Source of the DNA: Siphonodentalium dalli
Lineage: Eukaryota > Mollusca > Scaphopoda > Gadilida > Siphonodentaliidae
Reading direction: 5' to 3'
Assembly: GCA_032622095.1 (NCBI GenBank)
Contig: CP136061.1
Span: 55,629,762 to 55,693,761, forward strand
DNA: 64,000 nucleotides
The translations under genes and the position numbers were made by a program. Shown in pieces: positions 21,601-36,600 of this stretch. The notes beneath the pieces are model-generated. The model searched no databases, had not been told where the DNA came from, and saw only the letters and a list, made by a program, of their open reading frames with translations. Position 1 is the first letter of the stretch. Each line of letters opens with the position of its first letter.

Positions 21601-24600
21601 GCATCACTAACTTCAACTGGAGAACTTCAATCTGATATTAGGTCTCCCATAGCAGATGAGGCCTCGGCGAAATGAGGTGCCCAGATGGTGAATTTGGTGA
21701 TGCTAGCCCATAATGCGGTATAGCTTCACTAAATTCACCCTCTGGGGACCTTAATCTGCAAATGACAGACACACTATTTCAAGGCTTGGTTTTCATCAAC
21801 AAAAATATATACAGCACACATATCTGTGGGTGCAGATCAGACTGTTTGATTAAGAAATGTGTTACAGAAATGCTCTAAATAATCTAATTAATATTGAGAG
21901 CTTTCCGATGAATGGCAACAAGCCATATTTCCGACTAAATCCTGAAAAGTTACCCATAATTCTGCTGTGGTTAAGGAGTCGATTTAGGGCATTACTGTTT
22001 GTAAGTGCATATTAAAAGTGTTCCACTTGCAGAGGTATGGATTGGCGATTCATTATTGCAATATTTATCATGAATAATGTCACTAGCTGGCAGAAGGAAA
22101 ATGAGACTTTGTCTATCAAAGACGCACTGAGTAAATATCCAGCTGCAAGGGTTTTAGTCAGCAGAGAACATTAATAAATACAGTAACGTAAAAAGAGAGA
22201 ATGGCAGGCAGCATTAACATGTTAATAGCAGAGAGGAATGTAGGTATAGGAATAAATGAATAGACAAAACTCGAAGCAAAATAGGATTATATGTAGGGTA
22301 ACACAAAGCAAGTCTAATCTATGTTATGTCAAAATATAGAAGGCTGAGTTAATTTGGTGATGCAGAAATTGGACGTTTTAGAATTTAAAAACGGATTGTA
22401 CGCATGGCAATAGCTCAAACTTTATGTTGTAATGTTGAGCAAAAAGGTCACAGATCTATTAACTAAAATGTTCAAACCATGCAACCTCATGATTTTTGCT
22501 TGGATTTGTAAAAAAAAAATTTAAAAAAAATCCCCAAACGTAAGCTGAACGGTGAAAAACTACACAGTGAAATACATAATGTATCAGTCTAACTCCTCAT
22601 CACAGGATAACTCAGCCCTCGATATTATATGAGCTCTCTCTTCATTTCTAGACCTGAGACATTGTGGTGGTACATAAATTAACACATATTTAAATACTAT
22701 AAAATGACAAGATCAGGACAGTGTGCATGATCATATATAACATATTTGATTCAAGCTGTAATATTTGTCATTGAAACACACATTCTGATTGGACGAGAGC
22801 TGCTAACGTTAGTTTTCGATTCACCAGCATCAGGCGCTGATCTGAGATACAATTTTGAATAGAGCACAATGTCATTGATAATGCATGTAAAATATCTCTC
22901 TGCACTGCCATGAATCGTGTAATCTATTTACTATATTATTTCCTATAGATACAGTTAACATGAAGTTGTTATGGCGCTGTAATGTGTAACTACAAGGAAC
23001 ATGCCCAGATTTGATACCAGATATCTTACTTCATACCATGTACTAGTTATAAATGTAAAATGTTGATAAATAGTGCTTTTCTTGCAATTTCTTTAAAAAA
23101 AAATTGGTGGATTTAATTACAATGGAGATAAAAATACTGTTTCATTGGATATTCGGAAATTCAAGCATGAAAACAGTTTGTGAACTCGCTGGCAGAGTAC
23201 GTTTATCTCCTACATGTGCCATTGTAATATGACTCTCATATGAAAAATATATCAGAAATTAACACAATTATATACACACTGTGGTGGCACAATGTATTTG
23301 GTTGAATATTTTAACATGCTTCCACTTTCATTTGCTAAATGACGTTGTGGGTTTGGACCACTGACGTTATGACCATTTGCCAGTGGAAAACTGGAACCAG
23401 AATATCACGCAAACCCGACAACTGACTCCGTTGAAAGGCTATTATCATAGCAATCATGGAGTTCGAGATACAGTAATGTCCTAAATAATCAACCCCTAAA
23501 CCAAAGCAGAATTTTGGGAATTTTTTTCAGGATTTGGTCGGAAATATGGCTTACTGCCATTCATCGGAAAGCTCTCAGTGAGAGCTTTCCGATGAATGGC
23601 AGCAAGCCATATTTCCGACTGAATCCTGAATTTTTTTCCATAATTCTGCTGTGGTTTAGGCGTCGATTATTTAATACATTACTGTACTCAGTATGGACAT
23701 ATAGCAGCCAGAGGGTAATATGAAGTCTTCATATGGTAAGCTGAATAGCAGTAATAGCCTACCTGAAGCATGAGGAGATATAAAGCACAGTCGATTATAT
23801 ATATTTGGTCAACTATGGAATTTTGGTTGAAAATGAGCATAATCAACTAATATTTCACTCACCCAGCAATGGTGGCTTCTGATTGGTTGAGAGTTGTGTC
23901 CTATATCGGTATAGTGCTGGGCTACATTTAGCACACTACTATAGTTGTAAAGTGTTGATGCAAAAAGCAATAACCAGAGAGATCCCCCTCCCCAGTCTCT
24001 AGAAAATATGTACCTAAATACATCCACCAATCAAACGTTTCTCTGAGCAGTTTTTTCACAGGAACAACATCAACTTGCAAAGTTGTTTCATGTTTGTTCT
24101 CAGTAAACAAGTTGTACTGGATATCTATTAAAGGTACTCAAACTGATCAGACGGTCCCCATATCATAACGATACAACAACAACATTTCTTCAAAATACGC
24201 TTCAGTTATCAGAATCGATTAATTGCCACAAAATAATGCTAACCACTGTCAACTATGGTATAAAATTTCCCAAAACGTGTTATTTATCAACATTTTTTCA
24301 ACGAAATATGGCTGTATTATAACTTGAGTATCACAAAATTTGGCCGTATTTACCACATTTTAGAGTTATTCATCTTCATCCGCAATTTCGTCCGAGACCG
24401 TCAGTTTGAGGACCTTTTTCTGGGCCACAAATAATTGCACATCTAGAGAAATAACAAACTTCAAAAATTGATATCTGATAACTCTGAGCTTTGATGGGTG
24501 GGTTCCTCGACTCAAATCAAATATATTTTAATGCATCTTTAAATTATCCTGGAGGGTCTTTGCTTGGAACAGTCTGGCAGTTAAGTGATGGTGGGAATCA

Positions 24601-27600
24601 GTCTAGGTAGTTTGGATGCTACAAGAACTAGATGGAATTGTTCAGTGAAATATAATAAATATAGCTTGCATGTCTTGGTCATTGACTATTCAGGTATAGT
24701 GCCCAGTGCTATGGGTATAGTTTACTCTGCTTCGATACCAGCATAGTCAACTCCAAGCCATGCTCTATTTATTAATTAGTCCACGATAAACATGTACTAT
24801 TATGACTGTCCTATACCTTCTGTTTTCACAACACACACAATGTCTCTGGTTAGAGAATGAAGAGGTAGCTCGGAATACTCTTGTTAATCTCAACATGCAA
24901 GCATGAACACAGCATAACCTGTTATTAGAGCCTGGTTGCGGAGGCATGAGAAGATTTTCTCGACTTTCTGGTCGCTGCAGGAGTCCACTGACAGGGTCCC
25001 TAGATTAGGTGATGAACAAAACATTACAAACAGGAATGACGATATAAACAACACAAATTAAAATAGTGTAAAAGCTAGTGCATCCTAATAAAGGGAGAGC
25101 TAAAAATAGAGACAGACAGTAACTAAGATGTCCAATCAAATGTGCAATAGGGAGCGTCTCAAGAAATTGGAAAAAATAATTAGCAGTATTTTACAACTGA
25201 GAAGAAAAAAAAAACATCTTGTAACGACTAACTGGTGAGCATGATTGAAATGTGGATGCCTTGATTTAGTGAGTCTGATATTTGCAAATGAGGTCCACAG
25301 AGGGTCAATTTAGTGATGCTATCACGCTCAGCAGGCTAGCATCACCAAATTCACCCTCTGGGGACCTCGCTCAGCTTAGGCCCCATCTTCTGGGAAGTAT
25401 CTATAGTCTCAAATTAACATTGTTTTTAGTTACTTTTCCCATTCTGTTCAGATTCTATATCCCCTAAATGTGCAGAAGATAAATTGCATAATGAAGGTGA
25501 CTAACTTCAACTGGGGAACTTCCATAGCAGTTGAGGTGTAAGCAGAATGTGGTTCCCAGAGGGTGAATTTGGTGATGCCAGCAATCTGTGAGGGATAGCA
25601 TCACTAAATTCACCCTCTGGGGACCTCATTCTGCAAATGTCAAGACACACTAAATCCAGACTTGGAATGGTTGCAATTGTAATTTAAAAAATCTTTTTTT
25701 TTAATAAACGTGCCCAGTGTTGGTAACTTCAAATTTTAGACAACATAACCCTTTTATGATGGTGTATCATTAAAAATTCTGTGCCAGTGGATTATCTTAT
25801 ATATGCGAGTCTCCCATGGGAACCTCACATATATAAGAGAATGCACTAGCTTACCAGTTCAAGGCAAATATAGTTAGGCCAATGTATTCTCTTATATATG
25901 TGAGGCTCCCTATGGGAGACTCGCATAAATAAGAGAATGCATTGACACAGGGTTTTCAAGGAAAATTTCAGGAAGCTCCAGTCATGGAAAGTCAGATAAT
26001 TATCACTTCCTTGGATGATATAATAAAGAGACCAGGATTAATCATTTTATAAAATCAAAAAAAGTTCCCTTCTTTCTGCAACATACTATTTTTAACATTT
26101 GAATTGCCTTTTGGTGAAATACGTGGTGTAAACAAAGTGGGTACCCATTGTTTTTATTACATCTCCACCATGATAGATGATAATGTTAAAAAATTTGTTC
26201 AAATACTTCATGTACCTTTAAACTGTAGTGTTCAACATTCTACTTTATTCTCTATTTTTAACCAACTGACTAATTTTATACTGCCATCCATATGTTTTAT
26301 CCTTATATTGTCATATGCAGCTTTTTCTTGTATTTACTGACAATTACTCCCTTTGCTCCCAAATTTAAAATGGGGCTGCGAGACTAATTCCGAATTAAGG
26401 GACACACCTGAGGTAATGCTACGGCATGTACATGTGATTCTACGTTTAGGAGAGACAATAAGGTTCAATGGCGAGTACATGATTTATTATGGCAGGAATG
26501 AGGCAAGCTCTGTTACATAGTATACATTAGTTTACATTACACTCAGCTCCATCAACACACGACTGTCATTCAACTCACATCATTTGCTCACTGTCAGAAC
26601 ATCAAACATTTCTCTGACATCTCCACCATGATAGATGATAATGTTAAAAAATTTGTTCAAATACTTCATGTACCTTTAAACTGTAGTGTTCAGCATTCTA
26701 CTTTATTCTCTATTTTTAACCAACTGACTAATTTTATACTGCCATCCATATGTTTTATCCTTATATTGCCATATGCAGCTTTTTCTTGTATTTACTGACA
26801 TTTGATGTGTGAGTAATTTTTCAATAATTTTTACACCAACAGGCAAGAAAAAAAAGCCAACCTTGATTATACATTATGCTAACCTTTCAAAAACTGTTAT
26901 TTGTCATTACGTGATTCCCATTCATTCATTGGTAGGAATGAACAGCTCTTATGTTAAAAAACATGCCTAGTTCAGCTACTTGTCCAAAACTTCCCACAAA
27001 TGAATAACTGGGAATCAATATGGTGTTGCCCTGTCAAACATCTGCTTATATATGCCATCAACGTCGTTTTTCGGTTGATCTATGAGCGTATAGACCGATC
27101 AGTAGACGAATAACATACTGTATAATTCCGCGAAGCGGATTATACTAAGTATGTTATTCGTCTACTGATCAGTCTATATGCTCATAGATCAACCGAAAAA
27201 TGACGTTGATGGCTTATAATTACAACTATAACACTTTATTTTCAACTATCTACTATTAATTCATCTCAGAAAATGAATTGCCAAAACATGATTTTCTGTT
27301 GGACGATCTCGGAATTTGGTTGATGGGCCGAAAATAAATTGGCCGAGCAACTTCGCCAAGCAAACTTTCAGAAAATAAATATTTACACTTCAATTTTCAG
27401 CAAAAGAATTACTTGTTTGGCTACGATTTACGTTTTAAATGACTCAATAACAACCCAATAATTATCAACACACACAGAGTTGAATCCGCGATCTCCGGTA
27501 AAATTATTAACTCCAGACCAGTCCAGACTCCAGCCCGATGGCTGATGTAATTTGTAAACAAATGCCCTGATCATATCTAATGTACTTGTGAGTTGTGACA

Positions 27601-30600
27601 AATTTCATGTCATTAGCATTGTTATGAAGCTGAAAAATGTTAATAGGGTTGTAATCGGGTAATACATTTTATTTATTTCCAATAAAATTTGCCATGTTGA
27701 TCAGCCTGATTCATGATAATTTCTTTTCACAGTAACTATACACGTTGTCATAGACGCTCTTTCGAAAATTGGACAAATGAAAAACGCGGCACGAATTTTG
27801 AGTGTTCAGTCGAGCGTTACAAAAACCTGAATACGGCTGAAATGAACAGACATAAGTATAGTATAGTGTCCATAAGAAGCAGAAACATGCAATATAGACA
27901 TCAATTACTTGTTCAAATGTTTCTAGCATTGAGTTTTCAAGTTGTTTTTTTCACTGAAATTCTAATGGAATTCTCATTCCACGCTTTCGCGTCATCCGGG
28001 GACGTTGTGTGGGGCGACGGTTACAGACTCGCCCATTTTTCTTAAAGTGTCAATACGCGATGTGACTCGTCTACTGCAACGTCTATGCACTGATAGATCA
28101 GGTCACGTGGTAGCCTCTCGACCAATCAAATGCCCGCATTTCGACCAAAACAAAAGTAGTTGTAATTATATTATTAGAACATACACAAAAATGAAAAAAC
28201 AGACCATTACAATGTATAATTTTATGAACTAAAATGGAATAAAAATCTAGGGTCAATTTATTGTAAATGGGCTCTAAAGAAAATAACAATCAATAACAAT
28301 TAAGATGTTCCAACAATAATTTGGGAAAGAATTCTAAAGGGATAAGGGCATAAACAATTTTTAATTTGCCCACTCCCTACCAAAAAGGGAACCCTGCTCT
28401 TGAAAACTGAAACTTATTTAAAGATGGTCTATCTCTTCTGGACCACAACTACATGTACAGTAATGCCCTAATTAATCGACTCCTTAACCACAGCAGAATT
28501 ATGGGTAATTTTTCAGGATTTAGTCGAAAATATGGCTTGTTGCCATTCATCGGAAAGCTCTCAGTGAGAGCTTTCCGATGAATGGCAACAAGCCATATTT
28601 CCAACAAAACAATATTTACTTTGATCTGGTACAACAAAACAATTTTTATAAATTCCGATTTCAAGACTACTGATAGTTATTTTGTGAATGATACATATAA
28701 AACTGCAGACTGCGTATATTATGTGTCTGTAAAGGCTTAATAAAGAGGTTTATCTCGATCCTGGTAAATCTATAGTTGAAATATCATTTGCCATGATTGA
28801 GGCTACTAACAAGATGCAGTTGTCTTTCTTGGTAACTTCTGGTATGCTCTGAATGTTCCCCCCCCTCGCAGATTTCTGTTCTAAAAATAGCATACAAATC
28901 TCTCACACAGATGTGATAAGAAATTCTAAATAAAATTTAAAATAATTGATAGAAACTTTTCCGGACAGGTGTCCTCAATTCATATATGTTATTTTATTAC
29001 CGGAACCTATATAAAACTTTCAGGGAAGAGATAGACCATATTTAACAGCTGTACAAGAGATTAAAATTTTCACAAAATTAAATGTACTTTTTCTGAATGT
29101 TGTTATTTACTACTGTGACTGAATAATTTCACTTATTCTATAGTTGGTTAAATGTGTACATTTCACTCAGTTTCAAAAATCATATTGTTGATACAAAACA
29201 AATAGTAAAACAAAACGATAACTAGGGCGACCTTAATTTTGAAACATTCGGTAGGAAATGGGCAAATACAGTTTGTACTAACACAGGTCTAAAACAGAGG
29301 GGCTTTAAACTATGAGTCTATAACTCACTATCACATATCAATATTATAAATATATTAGAGAATACATTGGCCTTACAATATTTACTTTGACCTTGTAAGC
29401 CAGCGCATTCTTTTATATATGCAAGGCCCCCTATATAGACTCTCTTATATAAGAGGATGTACTCGCACATAGTCTTTTAATGCTGTACCAGCACAGTGCC
29501 TGTCATGAAAGGGTTAAACTACCATACATGATCTATATAACCCTCCATATACCCAGGGTAGCACATTAAATATATCTATCCACTTCTCACTACCACTATA
29601 TAACACTCCATATACCCAGGGTAGCACATAAATTATATCTATCCACCGCTCACTACCTCTATTGCCTACAAAAAGCCTGCCCAATAAACGTTAAGTTTAT
29701 TACGCCAAGGCAGCTTTATTAGGTCAATGTACCTTCATTAGGTAGATACAACTTTCATGACATAATTATGAAACAAAATTACGCAGGTAACTAGGTACGT
29801 CAACCGGCCTAAATGACACCATTTTATAATTCAGCATATTTGAAACAAAATGTATAAAAAGGATAAGCGTTTTCACTCTAAAACATCAATAGACCATTAG
29901 AACAAGGGCAGCTTACAATAATTATTACCAACAAACTATTTCGTTCTAAGCTGCACTCCCAATGTCATGAATACTAATTACAGTAATGCTCTAATTAATC
30001 GACCTCTTAACCAAAGCAGAATTATGGGTAACTTTTTAGGATTTAGTTGGAAATATGGCTTGTTGCCATTCATCGGAAAGCTCTCCCCGAGAGCTTTCCG
30101 ATGAATGGCAACAAGCCATATTTCCGACTAAATCCTGAAAAGTTACCCATAATTCTGCTTTGGTTAAGAGGTCGATTAATTAGAGCATTACTGTAGTTAT
30201 GCTTGGCCTCATGAATGTAAGGGCGTCATCGACATAATGAATGAAAAACTTAGCAAAATGACAAATTTCCCCCACAAAAGGAAAGTTTTTGAGATGGATA
30301 AATAAAATATGTAGTTAATGCCATCGCTTAACATTTTATGTCTGCTCGGAGGATTTGGCATCTATTGGACTTGGCAGAGCCTCGCCCAATAGATGCTCAA
30401 ATCCCCTCACAGAGATAAACAGTTTAACCCCTTTCTATACCAAATACTCATTGACGAGTACATAGTTCCTTTACGAAATGTTCAGATAACTTATTATCAG
30501 ATCATTTCCCCATTAAAGAATATGAATACTTCTGCACTTATCGTTTTGTCATACTGTTGTCTGCTTATGTTTTTCCTGAACACCCCTCAAAATTAATAAT

Positions 30601-33600
30601 AGACCATTCCAATATTTACTTTTATAACTGGGAGAATCCATTTAGTGTAGAAAGGGTTAAGTGACCAATAGATGCTCAAACGCCCCCCTCACAGACATAA
30701 ACAGTTTAAGCTATGGCACTAGCTATATATTCTATATATGTATGTATAGCAGGCGTTATGGCAGTAGAAATTAAATTCCCAATATTAAGCACTGTTTATG
30801 ATGAACTTATGCACTATGCACCTTACCAACTGAGACACTTGGATAACCAAAACGAAAAGAAGTTTTCTTCAAGTGTTCTTACATTATGCTACAAATATAA
30901 TGGATATATTCTCACATTCATCCTGGGTTCATGCAGTCATAGGCCAAAATGGCCAAACAAATTTCATTTGTCCAAACTTTTTGCCGAAGTTTTTTTTACC
31001 CCAAAATCGGGATCTTATTCAAAAACCCAAATTGATTTTGTAACGGGAGCGACACGAGAATCAATTTTATAGTATTATTTATTTGCTAATTGATTAGGTG
31101 ATACAGCTTAATGGGTAACAAAAGGCACTAATGGCAGAGCACTTTTAACAATGTAATACAACAGTAATGAGGATTAACACTAATGAATCCTTTGTCTGTC
31201 ATAAGGCTGAATGGTAGATGGTGGGTAGTGGTATAATGTCAAGTAACAATGGTGGGAATAAAGAAGTCTAGACCCAGTATTTGAAGGAATGGATATAAAT
31301 TATATAGAATGTTAGATGTTAAATAAAACAAAAATAATTGCCTAATTGCTCAGATGCATAGCGTCAACAATCTACTTCTCATAAAAGCAAGTAGCATAGG
31401 TAATAATAATGTATGGTCTTCAGTATGAGAGAGAGAGAGATGCCTTAGGAGAAAACCAATCTAAAATGCACACGATGCAGACACCACTTTGATAACTTTC
31501 GAGGCCCGTAACCAACCTAACCCACAATGCATTACTAAATGTTTCTTCTAATAAATGTGCAACTCAATGTAAACAAGAGATGGGATTTCAAAAAAATAAC
31601 CACAAGGAAGACATGCTCGGACAAAATTATGCATGTTGCGAAAAAGTTCTCAAGTAAAAAAAGGGGGATAACTTCACAGGTTCCCATGGTACATAATATC
31701 TGCGCCAAGTTTAAAAAATGGTTCCATATCTGTGACAAATAAAAAAAAACTGGACTCAAAAATGTAGGAATACAAGCTCGGACAAAATTGCAGCCACAGA
31801 CGGGATGAAAGGATAATGCCAAACATATTAATCTCAATAGTTCAAATAAACAATGCAGTAGTAAATATAGTAATGCTCTAAATAATCGACTCCTTAATTA
31901 CAGCAGAATTATGGGTAATTTTTCAGGATTTAGTCAGAAAAATGGCTTGTTGCCATTCATTGGAAAGCTCACTCAGAGCTTTCCGATGAATGGCAACAAG
32001 CCATATTTCCCCTCTAAATCCTGAAAAATTACCCATAATTCTGCTGTGGTTAAGGAGTCAATTATTTAGAGCATTACTGTATGATGATTTCAGAACTAAA
32101 AGAATATTATACCTGATGGATATAAAAACATCAAGTAAATTTAAGCACACATTATCAGTTAAAAATGCAAGACTTGCATTCAAGTATTTTAATACAGCTA
32201 TGTTAAGAAGATACAGTCCGAGTTGCAATACATGCTGATTTATGACAACTACATTTTCTAAAATCATCTAACATTCACCAGATAGACTTAATAATAATTT
32301 TCTAGGATTGATATAATACCTTGAGCTCCTAAGAATTGCAATCAAACCTTGTGTTGGTAATAACAATATATTTAAACCCTTTCATTCAACAGTTAGATTA
32401 GAGCTGAAACAAGCCTGTTGTAACGATAAGTTAAACCTCTTAGTTTATTTCACCACAAATCAGACAGTTCTTAACTACATTCTAAAGGTTGAGGCATAAG
32501 ATAAAGGTCAAGGACGTGCCTAACGTAATTTGATGTGAACAAACTCGAGGCAGGGATGTGGCTTGTCAAGTTCAGAATCTGCATCAGTCACCCCAGCCGC
32601 CATTCCCATGCACAGGTCACTTAGTATTAAAGTGCATTCCCCCAATAAGTTCTATAAATATACATTTCCATGCGCAGCTCAGTTACTAAGTACATTCTCC
32701 CAATAAGTTCTATAAATATACATTGCCATGCCTTTAGATTCCTTCAACCCTGTCTATACTGAATGGATTCTCTAATTCAGTTATAAAAGTGTACATTGGA
32801 ATGGTCTATTATTCATTTGGAGGGGTGTTCAGGTAATAAAAGCAGACGACAGACATACAAAATGATAATATAAGTGCAGAATGATTCATATTCATTGGTG
32901 AGATAAAAAGTTCAACAAGCTTGCAAAATGTTCGCGAAAACCCTGTGCCAATGCATTCTCTTATACATGCAAATCTCCCATAGGGAGCCCTGCATCTATA
33001 AAAGGATACAACAATATTTACCATGAACTTGCGAGCCAGTGCATTCTCTTATATATGCGAGGCTCCCGATGGAAGACTCACATATAAGAGAATGCACTGG
33101 CACAGGATCTTCAATGCTGCACCATGCATCACAGCCCCCGTCATGAGTTAAATGCGCCACCAATGCAGGGCAATAATGAAACTATTCAATCAGAAGCGAA
33201 TTTGAAGGAACTGCAATGTTTACTGGAACAGCCTTGATATGTTCGATTCATTTTCAGTATCTACGTAATTGTTATTGACAGAATCTGCCGAATAAATGCT
33301 CTAAACCTCTCCACTAGTTTCAAAATCCATTAACCCTTTCATGATGGGAGCTGCGCTGGTGCAGCATTAAAGATCCTGTTCCAGTGCATTATCTTATATG
33401 CGAGATTTCCATAGGAAGCCTCATATATATATAAGAGAATGCACTGGCTTACAAGGTGAATGTAATTATTGTTAGGCCAATGTATTCTCTTATATATGTG
33501 AAACTCCCTATGGGTGACTTGCATATTTAAGAGAATGCATTGGCACAGAATTTTCACAAAATTTCAGGAAGATCCAGTCATAGAAGGGTTATTCTAACGT

Positions 33601-36600
33601 AGGGAGCAATCTTGGCCTATATTATATATTACTATCTTTTCGTTTGTCTGTTGTCTTCATTTATTACCTGAACATCCCTCCAGTTGAATAATAGACTATT
33701 CCAATGTACAATTTTAGAAAGAAGAAAGAGTTAATGAATGTTGATGTGTTATGACTTCTCCAACCCTTTCAGTGCTCTTAGAGCTCTTTCCATCAATGTA
33801 TCACATCATTATAATCAATAAATTTGAAAAATGATCAAGGAAATATGGGTTGATACAAAAATCGAACTTGGCACTGAAAGGGTTAAGAACAGTGTACCTC
33901 TCCATGATTTTGCTTAATTTGGAAGCAATACACTGGTTCCTGTATCAATTCAGACACAAAAGACAATTAAAAATAGTTTTCAACCAAATTAACAGTTTAC
34001 TGAAATAAAGCACCCCATATTGTGAACTTGGTCCCATATCCCTTTGCATGCGGCCACATCCCTGACCCAAAGTGCATTATAACGTAACTACAGCCACATA
34101 AGAGCATATAAAATAAAAATAAAAAATCAGATGTGATTTAAAACTTACTCATAATGCTTGCGAGTCCCATTCTCAGTTTTTGTCCGATTTTCTTTAACAG
34201 GTGGTTCTTCGACACCGTTTTGACCTTGACTTGAGCTTTTCGTTTTGATTCCGTTGTTGAGGTTTGCTCTGGTTTTTAATGATGGATCAAGGATATACAA
34301 ATCCTCGGATGATATGTCGGTGATATAATGAAGGTGTTCTTGTGATCTGTCAATCCGGAAAAATCTCTCTGCTGTTGTTGCTGAAAAAAAGAATGAGAAA
34401 TAACATGAAATGAAAACTTGCATTAACCCATTGATGACGGGAAGCTTTGCTGGTGTAGCATTAAAGATCCTGTGCCAGTGCATTCTCTTATATATGCAAG
34501 TCTCCCATAGGGAGCCTTACATATATAAGAGAATGCACTGGCTTTCAAGGTCAAGATAAATAACGTTAGGCCAAAGTATTTTCTTATATATGCGAGGCTC
34601 CCTAAGGAAGATTCGCATATATAAAAGAATATATTGGAGCAGGGTTTTTGCAAAATTTCAGGAAGCTCATCATGGAAGGGTTAATCACTCCTGAATGGAT
34701 CATCAATTCAGTATTAAAACTGTAAACAATACAGTAATGCCCTAACTAATAGACTCCTTAACCACAGCAGAATTATGGTAATTTTTCAGGATGTAGTCGG
34801 AAATATGGCTTGTTGCCATTCATTGATAAGCTCTCACTGAGAGTTAACCCTTTACCCAACAAACCGGCCAAAACCGGCCAAATAAAGCTTCAACAGCCTA
34901 AAATATCTTCGGTCTGTCTCAATAGAACCATACAAATATGGATATCATTGGAATCGGCTCCATGACCACATTGTGATAGTTACAGTTATGCCCTGTGCCA
35001 ATGCATTCTCTTATATATGCGAGTCGACCATAGGTCGCCTCGCATATATAAGAGAATGCATTGGCCTAAAAAAAAACTTTTTTTAACACTTTTTACCATT
35101 TTTTCTTACATTCTTTAACAATTTTATAATTTTTAATGTGTTAAGCCAATGCATTCTCTTATATATGCGAGGCGACCTATGGTCGACTCGCATATATAAG
35201 AGAATGCATTGGCACAGGGCCCTTCTGTTGGGTAAAGGGTTAAGGAGTCGATTATTTAGGGCATTACTGTATATTGGAATAGTCTAGTCTTCATTTACAG
35301 AAAATCAGAGATAACTCCCTATGAATTGTGGCAACTTTAAATAATAATTTTAAGTAAGTAATAATATAAAACAGGGAATAAATGAGCAAAACACTATATA
35401 CATATAAGAAATGAATGGCTGTTGGGCAACATTTAGTGTGTGAACCACTTTGCGTGAAATGGCCATAGCCCCATTATTCTTCAATAAAACACAGCTACCC
35501 AACATTCATTTCTTAAATTAGTGTAACCAATATTTTATTTTGAACAAAACAGAAAAAGAAGAAAAAAACAATATAAACATGAAAGCATAAATTCAACATT
35601 CAAAATGAGGATCAGGCTCAAATACTACATGAACTTTGTGCTCTTGCTATTACGGGGCTGCTATAGCAAAGGAGTTCACTCTAAATATGTTGTTTCATAT
35701 TGGAGAAGTATAAGTTATTATTAAGGAGCAGGTGATTTTAAAATACACAAATTAAAGGTACTCAATCCGTAAAGAGGGTCCCCATCTCAACAGATTCCAA
35801 CAACAACAATCCGATCAGAGGGTCCTATATTACTCTTTCTTTGGCTTTGGGGGTAAAAAATATTTGAATCGAGTCGAGGAACCCATCAAACAAAGCTCAG
35901 AGTTATTAGATATTGATTTTTCAAATTTGTTATGTTCTCGAGATGAGTACTAATAACTGCCGTAATCTGCTCTGGATGTGTACTCCAAATCTATTCAAAC
36001 AGACAAGGATGAATAACTCTAAAATCAAGTGGTAATTTTAACGCAATTTTGACCGAGTTCTGGGCCAGATAGTATTCCCGATAATGAAAAATAATAGATT
36101 TCTAAAATCGATATCTAACAAATCTGAGCTTTGATGGGTGACTTCCTCGACTCGAATCAAATATTTTTGACCCCCGAAGCCATTGAAATAGTAATTGAGA
36201 GGAGTTTTATCGGGTTGAGTACCTTTAAACACTTATTATTAAACCATGCAATTTTCCACAATTGTGGAGGCCCCAAAGCCATTCCAACATACCCAGGATA
36301 AACCCTGTCTGTCAGTATGAAATAGATACACAAATATTGTAGAGCAACTCACAGTCGAGAAAACACCACTTTGTAGGAGGATCCTCTTGGCCAAAAATAT
36401 CCTGAAAATAATAAGAAAATACAGTAATGCTCTAATTAATCGACCCCTTAACCACAGCAGAATTATGGGTAACTTTTCAGGATTTAGTCGGAAATATAGC
36501 TTGTTGCCATTCATCGGAAATCTCTCCCCGAGAGCTTTCCGATGAATGGGGAACAAGCCATATTTCCGACTAAATCCTGAAAAGTTACCCATAATTCTGC

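Larger units (their letters stand above)
14105..34148 (-). other. Large DGK intron (about 20 kb)
   Basis: Lies between exon 12 and the ankyrin exons. Apart from the repeats listed, 15634-16032, 17396-17852, 19900-20449, 21999-23470, 24541-25271, 27214-27950, 30661-31534 and 32080-32744 show nothing recognisable. It must contain at least one exon of length 3n+2 unless the 14-base candidate is real. Confidence 0.7.

Noticed and set aside
27713-28045. 110-residue plus-strand ORF
   Set aside because: No recognisable family; the minus strand is open over part of it too. Kept only as context for the CpG-rich patch.
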